DNA from: Humulus lupulus
Lineage: Eukaryota > Streptophyta > Magnoliopsida > Rosales > Cannabaceae
NCBI RefSeq assembly: GCF_963169125.1
Contig: NC_084800.1
Coordinates: 145,262,397-145,326,396, forward strand
Length of the DNA: 64,000 nt
Direction: 5' to 3'
Within the stretch, counting starts at the first letter, position 1. The number at the start of each line of letters is the position of its first letter. The translations under genes were made by a program, and so were the position numbers. Positions 31,991 through 43,832 of the stretch are shown in pieces. Below the pieces are notes generated by a model. The model had not been told where the DNA came from and did not search any database. It saw only the letters and a list, made by a program, of their open reading frames with translations.

Positions 31991-34236
31991 TGGTGACCAA
32001 TCACCATGCACCTATCCTGATCGAACTTATGAAAGGACAACCTACCAGTTAAGCCTTGGTGACCCTATCGTCACATGGCTAAAGGGTGTTGTCCCCACGT
32101 TTGTGACTCTTGTGTTAGTCACCTATTTGTTTGAACTGTTGGTCTTGAATAATCAATACAATTACTGTTGATATTATATCATGTTATACTGTGTTTTCTT
32201 GCTGGGCTTTGGCTCACAGGTGCTATGTGGTGCAGGTAAAGGAAAAAGGAAGCTGGACCATCCTTGAGTTGGAGAGCTTAGGTGATGACGTGTACATATG
32301 CAGCTGCTCGTCCGCCATGGCCGAGGTTTAAAGGGGAACTAGGGTTGAACCCTGTTTTGCCGCTTAGAACGGCCTGTTGTAAATATTTTCTGTAACAGAC
32401 TCTGAAACTATATTTTTGGGACCTGAATGTATATATTAAACGTTCTAGTGAAACATTACATCTTAACCAAATTTTTAATCCCTAAACCGCTAATCATACT
32501 TAGTTACACGAATTTGGCCAAATAACTCGATTAGCAAGTTTAGCACTGTTTACAAGGCACACCGTAACGGTCCCTGGGGTTGGGGCGTTACAACGTCGAT
32601 CCCGACCCCTTGCTATACCCAGCTTCCTGCGGTTCTCCGTCTTCGCCTTTCCCGGCCTTCACCGTTCTCAGCCTTCGTCATTCTCGGCCCTTGCCATTCA
32701 TTCATAGATATTTACACGCATATTAAACATAAACATTAGGTTTGCACCCGACAATACAAACAATACGGCCATGCCCTGCTCTACGAGTATAATAGTTTTC
32801 TTACCTGTGCCCCGAGCTGATAAGCCAATGCGATCCCGAGCATAGTCCCCTAATCCGAGCCTCGTTGAAAACCTAGTCACAACGCATTCATAATAATTAT
32901 CCATTAAGTCTTAAACCAATAAATAAATTCAGAATATTAATCTAGCCTCCGAGACCTTAGATTCTACTAAATCGAGTAGTAGAATCCTTCGCTAGCCTTA
33001 ACATTCGAATTCTCAAGCTTAAAACCTTCAAATAGCCAACATTTCACATTTAAGTCGTGGCGCAACCCTTAAGGGCCACAACGCGCCCAAGTCAGAGGCA
33101 AATCCCTCTCCGTTGAAGAACACGAGCCACGACACGCTACACCTTTCATCGTGGCGCTTGGGCAAGTTTCCAAGGCCCCCAGGCCTAATTGTTCAAGCGG
33201 ACCATAGTGCCTGATGAATAGGGCTGGAACTCAAGCCCCAAAACTCAGAAATCCCATCACTTTTCTGCGTTTTTCCCCGAGCCTAATTCAACAATTCACA
33301 CCAAATACATCATTTAAACCCATATTTGAGTCTATATCTCCTATCCACACCACCTAAGAATCCTAACCATCCGATAAACAACCCCATAACCTCTCCACAT
33401 AGTCAAAATCAAACCAAAGTTTAGCTCACATGCAACTTCCAATTCTCAGCAGAATTAAGTAGAAAACAACTCAAATTAAAACCCTTACCTCAGAGATATC
33501 TTCATCCTTGAGCTTATCCTCAAGCTTAGCAAGTCCAATATCCAATTCCTTAGCCTAGAGTCCTAAAGAATTCTTCAACTTCTAAGTGTCCAAGAGGGGA
33601 GAGAGAGCCGAGTGAGAGAGATTGAGAGAATTCCCTTGTTTGCTTTTTTCTAATTTTAGAATCTATTGCCTAATGTTTAAGTTCAGACTGATCCCTCAGC
33701 CTCCAAAATGTCTAGAATACCCTTTAAGTCTATGTTCATCCTATAGTGCCACCAAGGGCAATTCCATCAATTGCCACATCCCACCAAGTCCTCGAGTGTT
33801 CCTATAAATCCCCTTTAATCCCGACATGCCCAAATGATTGCTAAATTACTACCCGTTACCCAGTAATTCTCGAACATATACCATATTCCCAAAATACCCC
33901 TAGGCTCCTCCCGAGCCAGGAATTCAACCCAGTTGTGACTATTTAGCTAAACTACTCTCTAGGACCATCTCAGATCATGCATGACAAATATATCACCACT
34001 CACTCGTGGCATCAATCACAATATACACATATATCACATTTATGCCCTCAACGGGCTAAAATTACAGATATACCAATAACAACCAAATGGGACCCACGTG
34101 CATATTTAATTCACTTAAACATGCATTTCTAATCACATCTCATTTAATTCACAGATTATCATAATTAAGACAATTATTGCCCTCCTGACACGCTAATCAA
34201 GGCTCTAAGCCTTGTTAGCATATTTGGGACGCTATA

Positions 34237-35008
34237 ATTGATGATACGGTGCGAAATCTCTGTCTCCCGGCATAGACGGACGAGATGGTCGACCATAATC
34301 CTGTAAGGGTTTATGATGCTGGACAAAGCATCAAGATTCTTTAACTTGCTTGAGATTTTCTCTGCCTAAAATCCCAAGGCCTTGTATTGTTGTGTAGGGT
34401 GTGGGGGACCAGAGTTTTGTTCGCGTCGTCCTCTGACATAAAACGACCGCTGGATATTGGCCTCATCCCCACTAAAGCAACTTCTCTTACAACCAGCGCT
34501 ATGCCTTCTCCATCTATTTTCCACCTTCTTGGTCATCGCGTAAAAACTGTGGTTGTTCACCTTTCGAAGCTCCTCAAACATCTGAAACAAAATAAATCAA
34601 TTAGCACTTTCAGCCAAGGAAAAGTGGTCAAAACACAAGAATACCCTAAGACATCTTCTCGCGGAGAAGAAAATGGAGATTTTTTTCTAAAAAAGAGTGT
34701 CCCCAAAGCCCTAGATTTGCCCTCGAAGAGATCACCAGAAGGTTAAGAACACAACCTAAATCTAGGAATTTCCCCAAAAGAGATCTAATATTGGAAAAGG
34801 GAAAAATGCAAAGTGGCCACTTATAGTCGATTTCCACACCAACAAGGTCCAAAAAAAGTTAAAAAGATGTAAAATGACCTATAATCCACAAGCTAACTTA
34901 ATAGCCCAAACACAAAACTAAAAACATAGGACATACAAAAGCATAAATTGATGAAGAAGGCTTACTCGATATGTAACACTAGTAAGTGCTGAGTCTCATG
35001 TGGATGTG
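34237..35008 (-). pseudogene. Tat1 antisense ORF, N-terminal part
   Basis: Resumes the antisense reading frame on the outer side of L4. The open piece 34366-34590 has a basic stretch (KKVENRWRRHSAGCKR). Below it the minus strand reads KISSKLKNLDALSSIINPY and MVDHLVRLCRETE before L4 starts. I do not recognise a named domain in this part. Its assignment comes from continuity with the Transposase_28-like part at 23434-24643. Confidence 0.5.
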
Positions 35009-35013
35009 GAAAT

Positions 35014-37303
35014 TGTAACGCCCTGGTTACCCCAGAACAATTACGGTGAACGGTGAACCGGAAATTTGACTCATTGCTTGAGTCCTTTGGTTAAAATGTG
35101 TTCTAAGTGTTATTAACAGGTTAAGGTGAAAACCAATGAAAAGGAAAGGATATATTTTATTGACACATAAAACTGTTCATGGGCCCACAAGAGCATTTAC
35201 AACTCAAAAGGTCATTATTGTTCCAAAATTTCAAACCCCGCCGACCTAAGCGGCAAAAATAGGGTAAACCCCCTAGTTCCTCTGAGAACTCCTTGGCCGT
35301 GATGGTCAAGCGGCCGCATATGTACACATCACAACCTAAGCTCTCCACTCAAGGCTGGGTGAGCTTTTCTTTTCCTTTACCTGCACCACATTGCACCCAT
35401 GAGCCAAAGCCCAGCAAGAAAAAATAACATTATATGTAGACATCATCAAATGATTATCATTATAATCACACATAGCTCATAGCTTTCAAACAGGTGAGTG
35501 AATATCACTTGAGGTCCTGATAAACCCTACTGAGTGACTGACAAACAGGTCACTAATTCAAATGGAAGAGTGGCTGCTAGGTAAGCCACTAGCCTTCAAC
35601 AGGTTCTGGTAAACCATACTGAGTGACTGACAAGAAAGTCACTATTTCAAATAGAAGAGTGGCTGCTAGGTAAGCCACTAGCCTTCAAGCGCTTATATTA
35701 TTCATCGACCTTGAGGTCGGTCCGGCATTAATGCTCTTTGAGTCATTCAATGCAGAAAGTCAATTAGATCTAATCTTTATTGGCTTGCGTTGAACACGCT
35801 AAGGCCATCCTGACTAATGAGTCAGCGCAATGTGACCAGTGCCCAGTACCATTGCCAAACCTGACTAATAAGTCACAGCTTCACAGTTGATACTAACACC
35901 TTTGCCAAATCTGACTAATGAGTTAGTACCATGCACAAGTGAGCAACATTTGCTAAGTATTCCATAACCAATTCATGTCCACATTTATACATCCAAGATG
36001 CCTCATGAATAACCATGTATGTCACATTTGGGGTGCAGTTATCTTACCTCTGATTCGAGCTAGAATGAACAAAAGAACGACCCTTGAGAACGGTTTAACT
36101 TTTAGTCCTTTAGCGATTACCTAATCATAACACATTATGGGATACCATTAATAACATGATAATCAAAGGTTCTCAAACCAGTATCTAGCCTCCAAGAGAT
36201 CAATCCACACTAATCCAAGTAGTAAGGTTACTCCCAAGGCCTAAAACTAGGTTCTCGGGGTCAAAACGAGCAAACGGAGTGAAAACAGGGCAAGGGCTGC
36301 GGCCCTAGCACCTTGGGCTTCAGCCCCCAGAGTTCCCTAAAGCAAGGGCTGCGGCGCGCAGCAAGCACAAAAACTCCACCTGCTTCTTAAAGGCAGGGCC
36401 GCGGCACCCCAAGAACAGGGCCGCGGCCCTCAACTCTGGGCCATTCCCAAACGCGTTTTTAACACTCCAAAGCCTCCAAAATTATACCTAAACATTCCCC
36501 AATCATCAAAAAAAGGTTCCCAAGCTTCCCAATGCATCAAAACCCTCAAAACCCATGGTTCAAACGAATCAAAAACACAACAATTCACAAAGTCCAATTC
36601 AAAGCTTAGAAACTCTAAAAACTCAAAACTTTAAACTTAGATTACCTTTGATTAGGTTGTTTTCTGTCAAATCCTTCAGTTAAGAAGCTTCTAATCTTTC
36701 CTAGGATCGCTATGCCTCGATCCTCACTTGATTCTGACTCCTAGAACTCAAGATTTCTTCAAATATGCTTCAGGTGGCAAAAATGAACTAACGAATGAGA
36801 ACGAGAGGTTTTCTTATCGTACGTTCTATCTGACAGCTACTTCAAGCTTAAGTAACCTCAAATAAAACCTAGTGCTCGGGGTCCTGAAAACACCCTCGGG
36901 GACATTATAGTCAAAACCTCCAAAATTCCACCTTGATCTCAAATATTCCCAATTTATCATCAAATAAACATTCCTATTATCCCAAAATTGACCCCGTTAT
37001 GACAAAACCGCTAATCCACTAAAAATGACCGTCTCATGCCGAATAGCTCGAATATATCTCCATAATAATGGAATCTCATTCAAAAATCACATCATGCACC
37101 CAAATACACAAATTTACCCTCAATGGGCCAAATTATCAAAACAGCATAATATTTCAAATGTGGACCCACATGCATGCATATATCATTATATCATAATATA
37201 ATTCACATAAACATGCATATATTCATTTAATGGCGTAATTAAACAACTACGGCCCTCCCGGCCTACTAAACTGTCACTAAACCTCATCGGAGAAGCCGGT
37301 ACA
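35014..37303 (-). mobile_element. L8: solo LTR (2290 bp) in Tat1, TSD gaaat
   Basis: Plus-strand boundaries TGTAACGCCCTGGTTACC and GAGAAGCCGGTACA, with exact duplications gaaat (35009-35013 and 37304-37308). Minus orientation. It has the conserved block (35378-35428), a CCGCGG cassette (36295-36440), a terminal hairpin (35015-35044) and an 89-bp duplication. The outer terminus CCGGTACA is diverged from the usual CGTTACA. Confidence 0.93.
35515..35692 (-). repeat. 89-bp tandem duplication in L8
   Basis: TAAACC.TACTGAGTGACTGACAA and GAGTGGCTGCTAGGTAAGCCACTAGCC recur at an 89-bp offset (35521 and 35610). Confidence 0.88.
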
Positions 37304-37308
37304 GAAAT

Positions 37309-37849
37309 ACTGAGTATGGTGGGGATATGGAAGTACGAAGTCTAGTTTACCCACAAGTACTAGGATTCCCTCCAACCTTCCAAAATTGACAATGAGAAGT
37401 CTCTAGTTTTGATTAACAAGTTCTTGGAGAAATGGGTAGCTCTTGAGCTCTGAGGATGAAAATTTTTTACTAGAAAAAAGTGAGGGGAATGGAGGCAAAC
37501 CTTCGAATATATACCAATAGGCATAGGAAAAAGGTAGTTCAACCCCAACCATTGATCACCTAGAGAGTAGGAACTCGAGCACAATCCAACAATCACACTT
37601 AGATGGCACGAATCATACTCGAAAAGGTGAAAGGACGTCTCGAGTACGAAATAGAAGTCTAGGGCACGGAAAAGGGCCCTCATTGAATTTCATAGATTGA
37701 TGGACCCAATAGTAGGGAGCTGAAAAGTGGCATCACTTTTATTCAAATGTCAGGCCGAAAGGATTCCCAATCGTCTTGGCCTGAGTATGTCCCCCAAATA
37801 TAAGTCCTCTCAATTAAAGTCTCCATTGCCCGAGGATGAATGAAGACTT
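37309..37849 (-). pseudogene. Tat1 3' region beside the polypurine tract, weak antisense ORF
   Basis: A 107-codon minus-strand ORF (37360-37683) lies between L8 and the polypurine tract. It could be the start of the antisense ORF or simple leader sequence. I recognise no domain. Confidence 0.35.
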
Positions 37850-37865
37850 GGGGGGGGGGGGGGAA
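37850..37865 (+). promoter_or_regulatory. Tat1 polypurine tract
   Basis: Fourteen G followed by AA directly before TG of the 3' LTR. A purine run here primes plus-strand DNA synthesis. The pure G run is unusual, and its length may be unreliable in assembly. Confidence 0.88.
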
Positions 37866-38725
37866 TGTTGTCTGTGCTTTCACCAAGTGACACATGGCAC
37901 ACATGAAGAGGAATTAGGATTCCACGGAAGCTGATTAAGTCCCCCAGAGCTTGTTTTAGTCTCCACGGGAGGAAAGCCCAACCTTCAATCATAGTTCACC
38001 ATCACTGGACGAGTATGTCCTCGTGGAAACGCTACTTGTCGAGGATCATGTTCTAGGATAATGCTCCAAGTCTTATTACAAGGCCGCCTCATTTATTCAA
38101 TACCTCCAGGTATGCGAGAAGAATCCTTCAGACATTGAATATAGTTGTCAGGTGTCTAGCACAGTGACCCTAGACCAAAAGCATCCATTTGAAAATTACT
38201 GTTACACATATTATGGTGTCGATCCCACACACGCGACAAGAAGGTTTTCTCACGACGTCATTTGAGATAGGAAAAATGATGCTACTCTCTTGACATTGTC
38301 AGGAGTGTGCTACCCAATAAAGTAGTGGACTGGAATACCTCGTATTGGGCCCACTGAGATACGCAGGGGGCCCGCCAGCTCATTTATGGGAAGAATTAAC
38401 ATTTATTATGTAATTAAGCCCCCATTAGGAGAGAATAATTGTAATTAGCCCTCATTAGGGAATTAATTGCCCTTGACATCTATAAATAAGTCTAGGGCAC
38501 ACTTTGTAAAAAATTATGAATTCCATTTATTCTTTCAGAGCACGCATATACGTTTCCTGAGATCCTCCACAAGAACTTGAGATTTGCAAGTTCTTAGTAT
38601 CCTAAAGACAAGTGACTCGTGTACTAGGGTTGATTCGCAACCTGAACCACGTAAAAATCTGTGTCTCAATCTCTGTTTCTTTAAGCTTTGATTTTATTAG
38701 TTGTTAGGGAAAAAGCTAGTCAACA
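37866..38725 (+). repeat. Tat1 3' LTR (860 bp)
   Basis: Starts TGTTGTCTGTGC after the polypurine tract and ends GCTAGTCAACA. From 38162 it matches 11181-11777. It includes a TATA box (38481). The 3' flank starts aagat; the matching duplication at the 5' side is lost. Confidence 0.88.
38481..38488 (+). promoter_or_regulatory. TATA box of Tat1 LTR
   Basis: tataaata, followed by the AAGTCTAGGGCACACTTTG region shared by both LTRs. In the 5' LTR the same site has become tattaata. Confidence 0.6.
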
Positions 38726-41240
38726 AAGATAATAATACTTATTAATATTTGTATCAAATTGACAATCTTATTTGAGGATTTCAGTTTTATAACGTAATTA
38801 TAATTATTAGAGTATATTTATATATTATTCTCGTAACAAAGAAAGACAAAAAGGGTACAACGACATTGATTTTTTTTTTAAGGTTTATACTTTTTTGATC
38901 CCAGTGTTTGTCCCATCACCTGTTTGTAGGGATGCCAAAAAATGCTAGTGGGATGACTACCCAACCCTACCCACACTGAAAATGGGCTGAAATGGGTCGA
39001 GTCTTACTAGGCCAAAGCCCATTCGATGACAAAATAAGCAGGTCGATAGGCCACGGTTCAAAAATAGGCCCAACAATTATTAACCCAATCCAACCCACTA
39101 TACTCGACCATCTATTAATATATATATTAATTGTTTTTTATACACACTAAAAAACCTAAATATAAAAGGTAAGTATCTTATCCTCCTAAGTTTTAACCCT
39201 AAATTTCGATAGTCGGCATTTCACACTCCTTGCTACACTTTCTCAATCTCTCAAGCTCAACTCTCACTATGCCACTTATTTACCACCGTCCACCACCATC
39301 AGAGACATCTAGTTATCTTCCTCCCATCTCACTCATGCTATCACACTCTTCTCAGTCGTACACACCATGACACTACCACAACACAACTATCTCCTTCATT
39401 CACCATGGCTGCACTAGTAGATCAATCTGCTTCCTCCTTTCTCCATATTTTTTGTTCGATTTCTATGACTATAACTTCTATTTATCGTTATGTTTTATTT
39501 TTGTGCTCTGAATTGAGGTTGAAATTGTTTATCTTATTTTTATTTTTGAAATCAGATTTAAAACAAATAGTAGAACTTTCAAATGGGAGCAGTTGTTATT
39601 TTTCTTGCTCGGGAGAGAGGTATTTTTTTCATTCTTTTATTCTATGATTTGATCAAGTTTTTTTTTCTGAATATTATCTCATTATGTTACTTTATCATTT
39701 TTTTTATTTAATTACATAATTAAACTACTAAGTTGCATTATTTATTTAATATTTTAAAGTTATAAAAGTTATACCAATCGTACAAGATTTTAATGTGTTT
39801 TTAGTTAGCAATTTTTAAGTCTACAACTAAGACAACTAAACAAAATCTAAACTAAATATAAAAAATAATTTTTTTTCATAACATTCATATTTATGAAATC
39901 ATTTGTGTGTGCCTTTTTTTTTTTTTTTTTGTAAATTAGATATATTTTAGGTTATTTGTGTGTTCTTAAAAAGTAAATTATTTGATGTTGTTTATTAATT
40001 TGAATTTTAGTGTTCATAATAATTTAAATTTTGATATTTTTTATGTTTATATTAATATGTTAAATATGGTACATTCTAGTTGTAAAATCAATTTTTTTTT
40101 TCTAATTTTCTTTTAAGAAAAATACCTATGAATTTAAATATAATACAATGTAAAAAAAATTCTAATTTAAAACTATGAATTTAAACAGCTTATTTGATCA
40201 AATTTTAATTATTTAATTTAAAAAAAAGTTAAAGCCAACAAAAATTTATATATAAATATATAATATTTAAATAATAGCTAGAGCATTTAAAATAATTAGT
40301 ATCTCATTAAAAAAAACTAAATGACAAAATATGAAAATATGTATATTTATATCTTATTTCACTATTACATATGTGTTTGAATAAACAAAATACTTTAAAT
40401 AGCAAAATAAATAATTAATAAAAGAAAGAAAAGAATAAATTTAAGTACAAAAATATTTTTCGATAATAGTTTTGAAAATATAATTCATTGAGTAATTTAA
40501 ATCTTTATCATGAAACTTTAAAATATGTGATGATAAATTATTATGGTTCATTTATTAATTTTTTTAGTTTATTTGCCTTATTTAGATGACTATATTATTT
40601 TTTTTTAATTTATTTACCTTATTCAGATGATTTTAAAACTAACTATGTTATAAAACAATAAAAAAATTATTAAATATAATGAAGTACAATTTTTTTTATT
40701 AAATATACATATGGAATGACATGGTGTGGACGTACGAAAGGTTCGCATATGTGGAATTGTTTTCTTTGGGATGTGATTGATACCAAGCATTAGGTCTTAC
40801 TTGGTAAGGTGGGAGTGGATGTCATATATATTCTTTGTTTTGATCTATTTCCAATTATAGTAATATATAATTCTTTGTTCTGGGGCGTATTTAGTAAAAA
40901 TTCTAGATGCAATGTTTTGTCAAGTTCTCTTCTCTTCCTGTTCTCTCCTTGTCCCAATTCCCAATTGATTTCCTCTTCCACAAATTTCTTTCTCTTTATT
41001 TCATTTTCAAATCCATGTTACATTGAATCTTCTGGTAAACCTGCAATGCTTCCTGCCTCTGCAATCACACCAATTTGGTGTTCAAATTCACATCAAGCCC
41101 CAAAAGCTTCATCATGGAAATAAACTCAGACAACGTTGTTTCCCTTTCTACTTACCCTAATCCCAAATTGTCTCTTCCAAAAAATACATAGTACAAAACA
41201 TGTAAAATAAAATTGCTAAATTAAAAAATATTATAGTGTA
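38726..41240. other. AT-rich unassigned segment
   Basis: No LTR similarity and no convincing gene. At 38927 the sequence TAGGGATGCC, followed by subterminal runs such as CCCAACCCTACCC and GGGCTGAAATGGGTCG, recalls the end of a hAT-type DNA transposon, but no opposite end or 8-bp duplication was found. A pyrimidine-rich, UTR-like stretch precedes a short ORF at 39405-39647. A run of 17 T lies at 39914-39930. The 104-codon ORF at 40809-41123 is not recognisable. Confidence 0.4.
38927..39660 (+). mobile_element. Possible hAT-like transposon 5' end
   Basis: Terminal TAGGGATGCC, GGGT/ACCC-rich subterminal sequence (38960-39110), then a leader-like CT-rich region and an ATG at 39405 opening an 80-codon frame without a recognised domain. 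No partner terminus was found, so this is only a suggestion. Confidence 0.25.
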
Positions 41241-41317
41241 TGAGGATAATTTCCCCGAAGTGATGTGGCATTATAGTAAAAAAGAGAAAATGCCAATTCT
41301 GAAGAAAGAGTTGAACA

Positions 41318-41627
41318 AAAGATGCATGAGTATATTGATGAGCTCTTGGCTCAGAATGAACAAATAGATTGATGAACTCTCAGCTCAAGATGAACAAATA
41401 GATTGATGAGCTCTCAGCTCGAAAGGAAAGAATAGACTGATGAGCTCTGAGCTCAAAATGAATAAATAGACGGATGAGCTCTGAGCTTGAAATGAACAAA
41501 TATATTGATGAGCTTTGACCTCAAAAGGAATGAATAAACTCATGAGCTTTGGGCTCGAAATGAACGAATATATTGATGAGCTATGAACTCAAAATAAATG
41601 AACAGACTAGTGAACTCTGAGCTCAAA
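41318..41627 (+). repeat. 34-bp tandem repeat, about 9 copies
   Basis: The unit is GATGAGCTCTGAGCTCAAAATGAATAAATAGATT with variation. The GATGAGCTC phase recurs every 34 bp from 41337 to 41609. Each unit holds a near-palindrome TGAGCTC-TGAGCTCA. The unit length is not a multiple of 3, so it is not a coding repeat. It lies about 160-470 bp upstream of the TATA box, within the probable U3 of Tat2. Confidence 0.92.
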
Positions 41628-41790
41628 AAAAATATATCAAAGGAAGAGCCTAGAGCTCGGGTTGAGCTAGAAGATCGATGAGTATTTAAGCTCATAACGT
41701 GAAGGAAGAAAAGGTGGGAAGGAGAATAAAGAAGCCAGACATGTGGACTAATCACAATAAGCCTTCTTAACCTTATTCTTTGTCATTTCT

Positions 41791-41798
41791 CTATAAAT
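41791..41798 (+). promoter_or_regulatory. TATA box of Tat2 LTR
   Basis: CTATAAATAGGAGACGAGGG, a good plant TATA context, about 300 bp before the PBS. Confidence 0.6.
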
Positions 41799-42089
41799 AG
41801 GAGACGAGGGACCTATTTTAGGGACATCATATTTTTAGTTTAGGAGAATGGGTGAAGATTGTGGATTGAGAGTTAGAGCATGGTACTAACTTAAGCATTG
41901 GAGTATCTTTTTGCAGGTGCTCTCATGTTGTTCTTTCCTCTCAATTCATTGAAGAACACATTTATACTATTGGTTTAGCCAACATAATGTGCATTAATAA
42001 GAGGAACTACATCAACAAATGACAATGTGTTAAATCCATTTACAAGTGAAGTAAATGAATGATTTAAGGGAAGATTTTGACCCAAACAA

Positions 42090-42107
42090 TTGGCGTCGTC
42101 TATGGGA
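42090..42107 (+). promoter_or_regulatory. Tat2 primer-binding site
   Basis: TTGGCGTCGTCTATGGGA resembles the TTGGCGCCGTCTGTGGGA sequence common after the 5' LTR of plant Tat elements. The tRNA is not assigned with certainty. Confidence 0.6.
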
Positions 42108-42227
42108 GTAGAACGATAAAGCTATGCGCGATGACACTAATAACAATCTCTAAATTCTGACACGTTAATTTTTTTCCGAATCTTTTTGCAGAAATCAAAT
42201 TGATAGTAACTAGGAAAGAAAAACAAA

Positions 42228-43480
42228 ATGCCTAGATCGAAAACATAACAAGAGGAAGCTATAAGCCAGTCTTCACATATTGACATTATGCACGAATTAC
42301 ATAAAGTTATGCAATACATGAAACAGATGAAGGAGCAAGACGGGACATGATTCTGTATAATTGAGGAACAATGTAAGCAAGCTGAGGAATGACACCAAAA
42401 GCGGATAGAGGAAATGGCTGCTCAACAAGCTAAGCTTGTGGCAGACTTGGCAACAATGCGGCGCGAGAAGGACATCCATGAAGGGCGGACAAAGAACGCA
42501 ATAATAGGAGAAGGCGAAGAGGCTCAGCCAGTAAATAACCTAGAACATCAAGAAAAGGAGGAGGATGCACCAAAGATCTATGAAGAAGAGGCCCAAAAAT
42601 CTTCGTAAAGAAAAAATGAACAGAGTAGGCTCATACTGCAAAAGGGTAGAGACATCAACTGCTCAAAAACACTCCAAAGCCCACCAATCACCATCAATGC
42701 CAACACTACCCTATAACTGGAAGGAACTAATGATGAAAGAAGTCCTTAACATGATGAACAATGAATGGTTTCAAAGTTCAATAAATATAGCCAATGAGGC
42801 AATTAAAGGAAGCTTTAAATCGCCTTTCATTGATTGAATTGTGAACGAGTCAAAGCCCAAAGACTTCGTGATGCCAAACTTTTCACAATTTGATGGAAGT
42901 TCAAATCCTTCCAATCATATTTTTCATTTCTAGTAAAAATGGCGATGGAGACCGAAAATGAAGCTATGCAATGAAAAGCCTTTGCAACTACCTTAGCGGG
43001 ACCAGCGCTAAGATGGTTCAAACAGTTGAAATAAAAATCAGTGAACTTTTTCGTGGATTTGGGAGAACTGTTTGTACAACAATATGGATGGAACATTGAT
43101 ACACCAAAAATAATGGGTGATTTGTACTCAGTGCGACAAGGAGTGAATGAGTATCCACGAACATACTTGAAGACGTACTTGAAGTTGGTAAATCAAATCA
43201 ACAATGTGGATAAAACAGCGGCGACAAAATTTTTCAGGGAAAGATTGCAAAAGGGATCGTTGCTAAGTGAATAACTTTACCTGATCCCATCAAGAGACCT
43301 AACTGACACACAGTTAAGGGCTGAAGGGGTGTTAAAAATATTAAAAATCAAAGAAGAAGAGGCAAGGAGGACCGCGCTAACCACCAAATTTGTTGAGGGA
43401 AATCCACCCCTGAACGACTAGAGAGACAAAAGAAGTGTAGAACAACCCTTATTAAACAGAGGAGGCCTAAAACGTGTGTG
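42228..43480 (+). pseudogene. Tat2 gag, broken
   Basis: ATG at 42228 (MPRSKT, then a stop). Open pieces are 42414-42608 (Glu/Lys-rich coiled-coil-like), 42565-42837 and 43041-43274. The gag core is seen as PKDFVMPNFSQFDGSS near 42860, FVDLGELFVQQYGWN near 43045 and YLKTYLKLVNQINNVD near 43165. Stops and frameshifts separate the pieces. Confidence 0.72.
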
Positions 43481-43832
43481 AGAGGTTAGTGAAAAAAAAT
43501 ACCCACATATTGAAACTGCAGTGCCTCTGCATCAGATCTATACAAAGAATAAAGACAACCCGATATGGAGGGGCTCGTTTAAGATATATTCACCCGTAGA
43601 GTGGAGGGACCAGAGTAAGTATTCTCCATTCCATTAAGATGTGGCACACACACTCGCATTGTGCATGTCATTATATAATTAGGTGCAGTGCATCCTAAGG
43701 ATGTGTGGACTACCTCAATATGTTAAGAATGCACAAAATCCGACACAAATAATGCAAATAGTATCAGAGCAGAACATACAACAGCAGGCAACGGTTGAAG
43801 ATCAACCACAACAATCACTAAAATAGATAGCG

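Larger units (their letters stand above)
29841..32592 (+). mobile_element. L7: solo LTR (2752 bp) nested in L4, TSD acgtc
   Basis: Boundaries TGTAATGCCCCAAATTTCC and GGTTGGGGCGTTACA, flanked by exact duplications acgtc (29836-29840 and 32593-32597). It is in plus orientation, opposite to L4. It has CCGCGG-type dyads (30860-30970), AGGTAAGAAAAC (31214), the conserved block (32195-32245) and the terminal hairpin (32564-32591). It is longer than its relatives because of internal repeats at 31244-31381 and 31619-31990. Confidence 0.93.
24644..34236 (-). mobile_element. L4: solo LTR in Tat1, itself carrying L5, L6 and L7
   Basis: The LTR starts TGTAACGCCCTACTTCC (bases 1-5 at 24644-24648, the rest from 29252) and ends TTTGGGACGCTATA, a decayed GTTACA end, at 34236. 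Removing L5 and L7 leaves about 2.23 kb, a normal length for this family. Flanks ataga (24639-24643) and attga (34237-34241) differ at one base, an aged duplication. The antisense ORF of Tat1 continues on both sides. It carries the conserved block at 29604-29652 and a CGTGGC-rich cassette near 33055-33190. Confidence 0.82.
11181..38725 (+). mobile_element. Tat1: Tat-lineage Ty3/gypsy element with nested insertions
   Basis: The 5' LTR (11181-11777, start missing) and 3' LTR (37866-38725) are clearly the same sequence in direct orientation. Between them lie gag, protease, RT, RNase H, a second (archaeal-type) RNase H and integrase on the plus strand, then tandem repeats and an antisense ORF, an arrangement known for plant Tat elements. 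Later LTR insertions fill 19542-23433, 24644-34236 and 35014-37303. Removing them leaves about 11.8 kb. All genes carry stops, and several catalytic sites are lost. Confidence 0.88.
41240..42088 (+). repeat. Tat2 5' LTR, start uncertain
   Basis: The end is placed at CA 42087-42088, two bases before the PBS-like TTGGCGTCGTC. A TATA box lies at 41791. The start is a guess because no second LTR copy is present for comparison. It includes the 34-bp repeat array. Confidence 0.5.

Noticed and set aside
39405..39647. 80-codon ORF with a leader-like upstream region
   Set aside because: No recognised domain; hydrophobic, low-complexity AT-rich translation. Kept only as part of the possible hAT end.
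40809..41123. 104-codon ORF, possible host exon
   Set aside because: No domain recognised on either strand and no splice structure or second exon seen.
41318..41627. Regular repeats suggesting a CRISPR array
   Set aside because: The units are directly adjacent without unique spacers, in a plant LTR context; it is a minisatellite.
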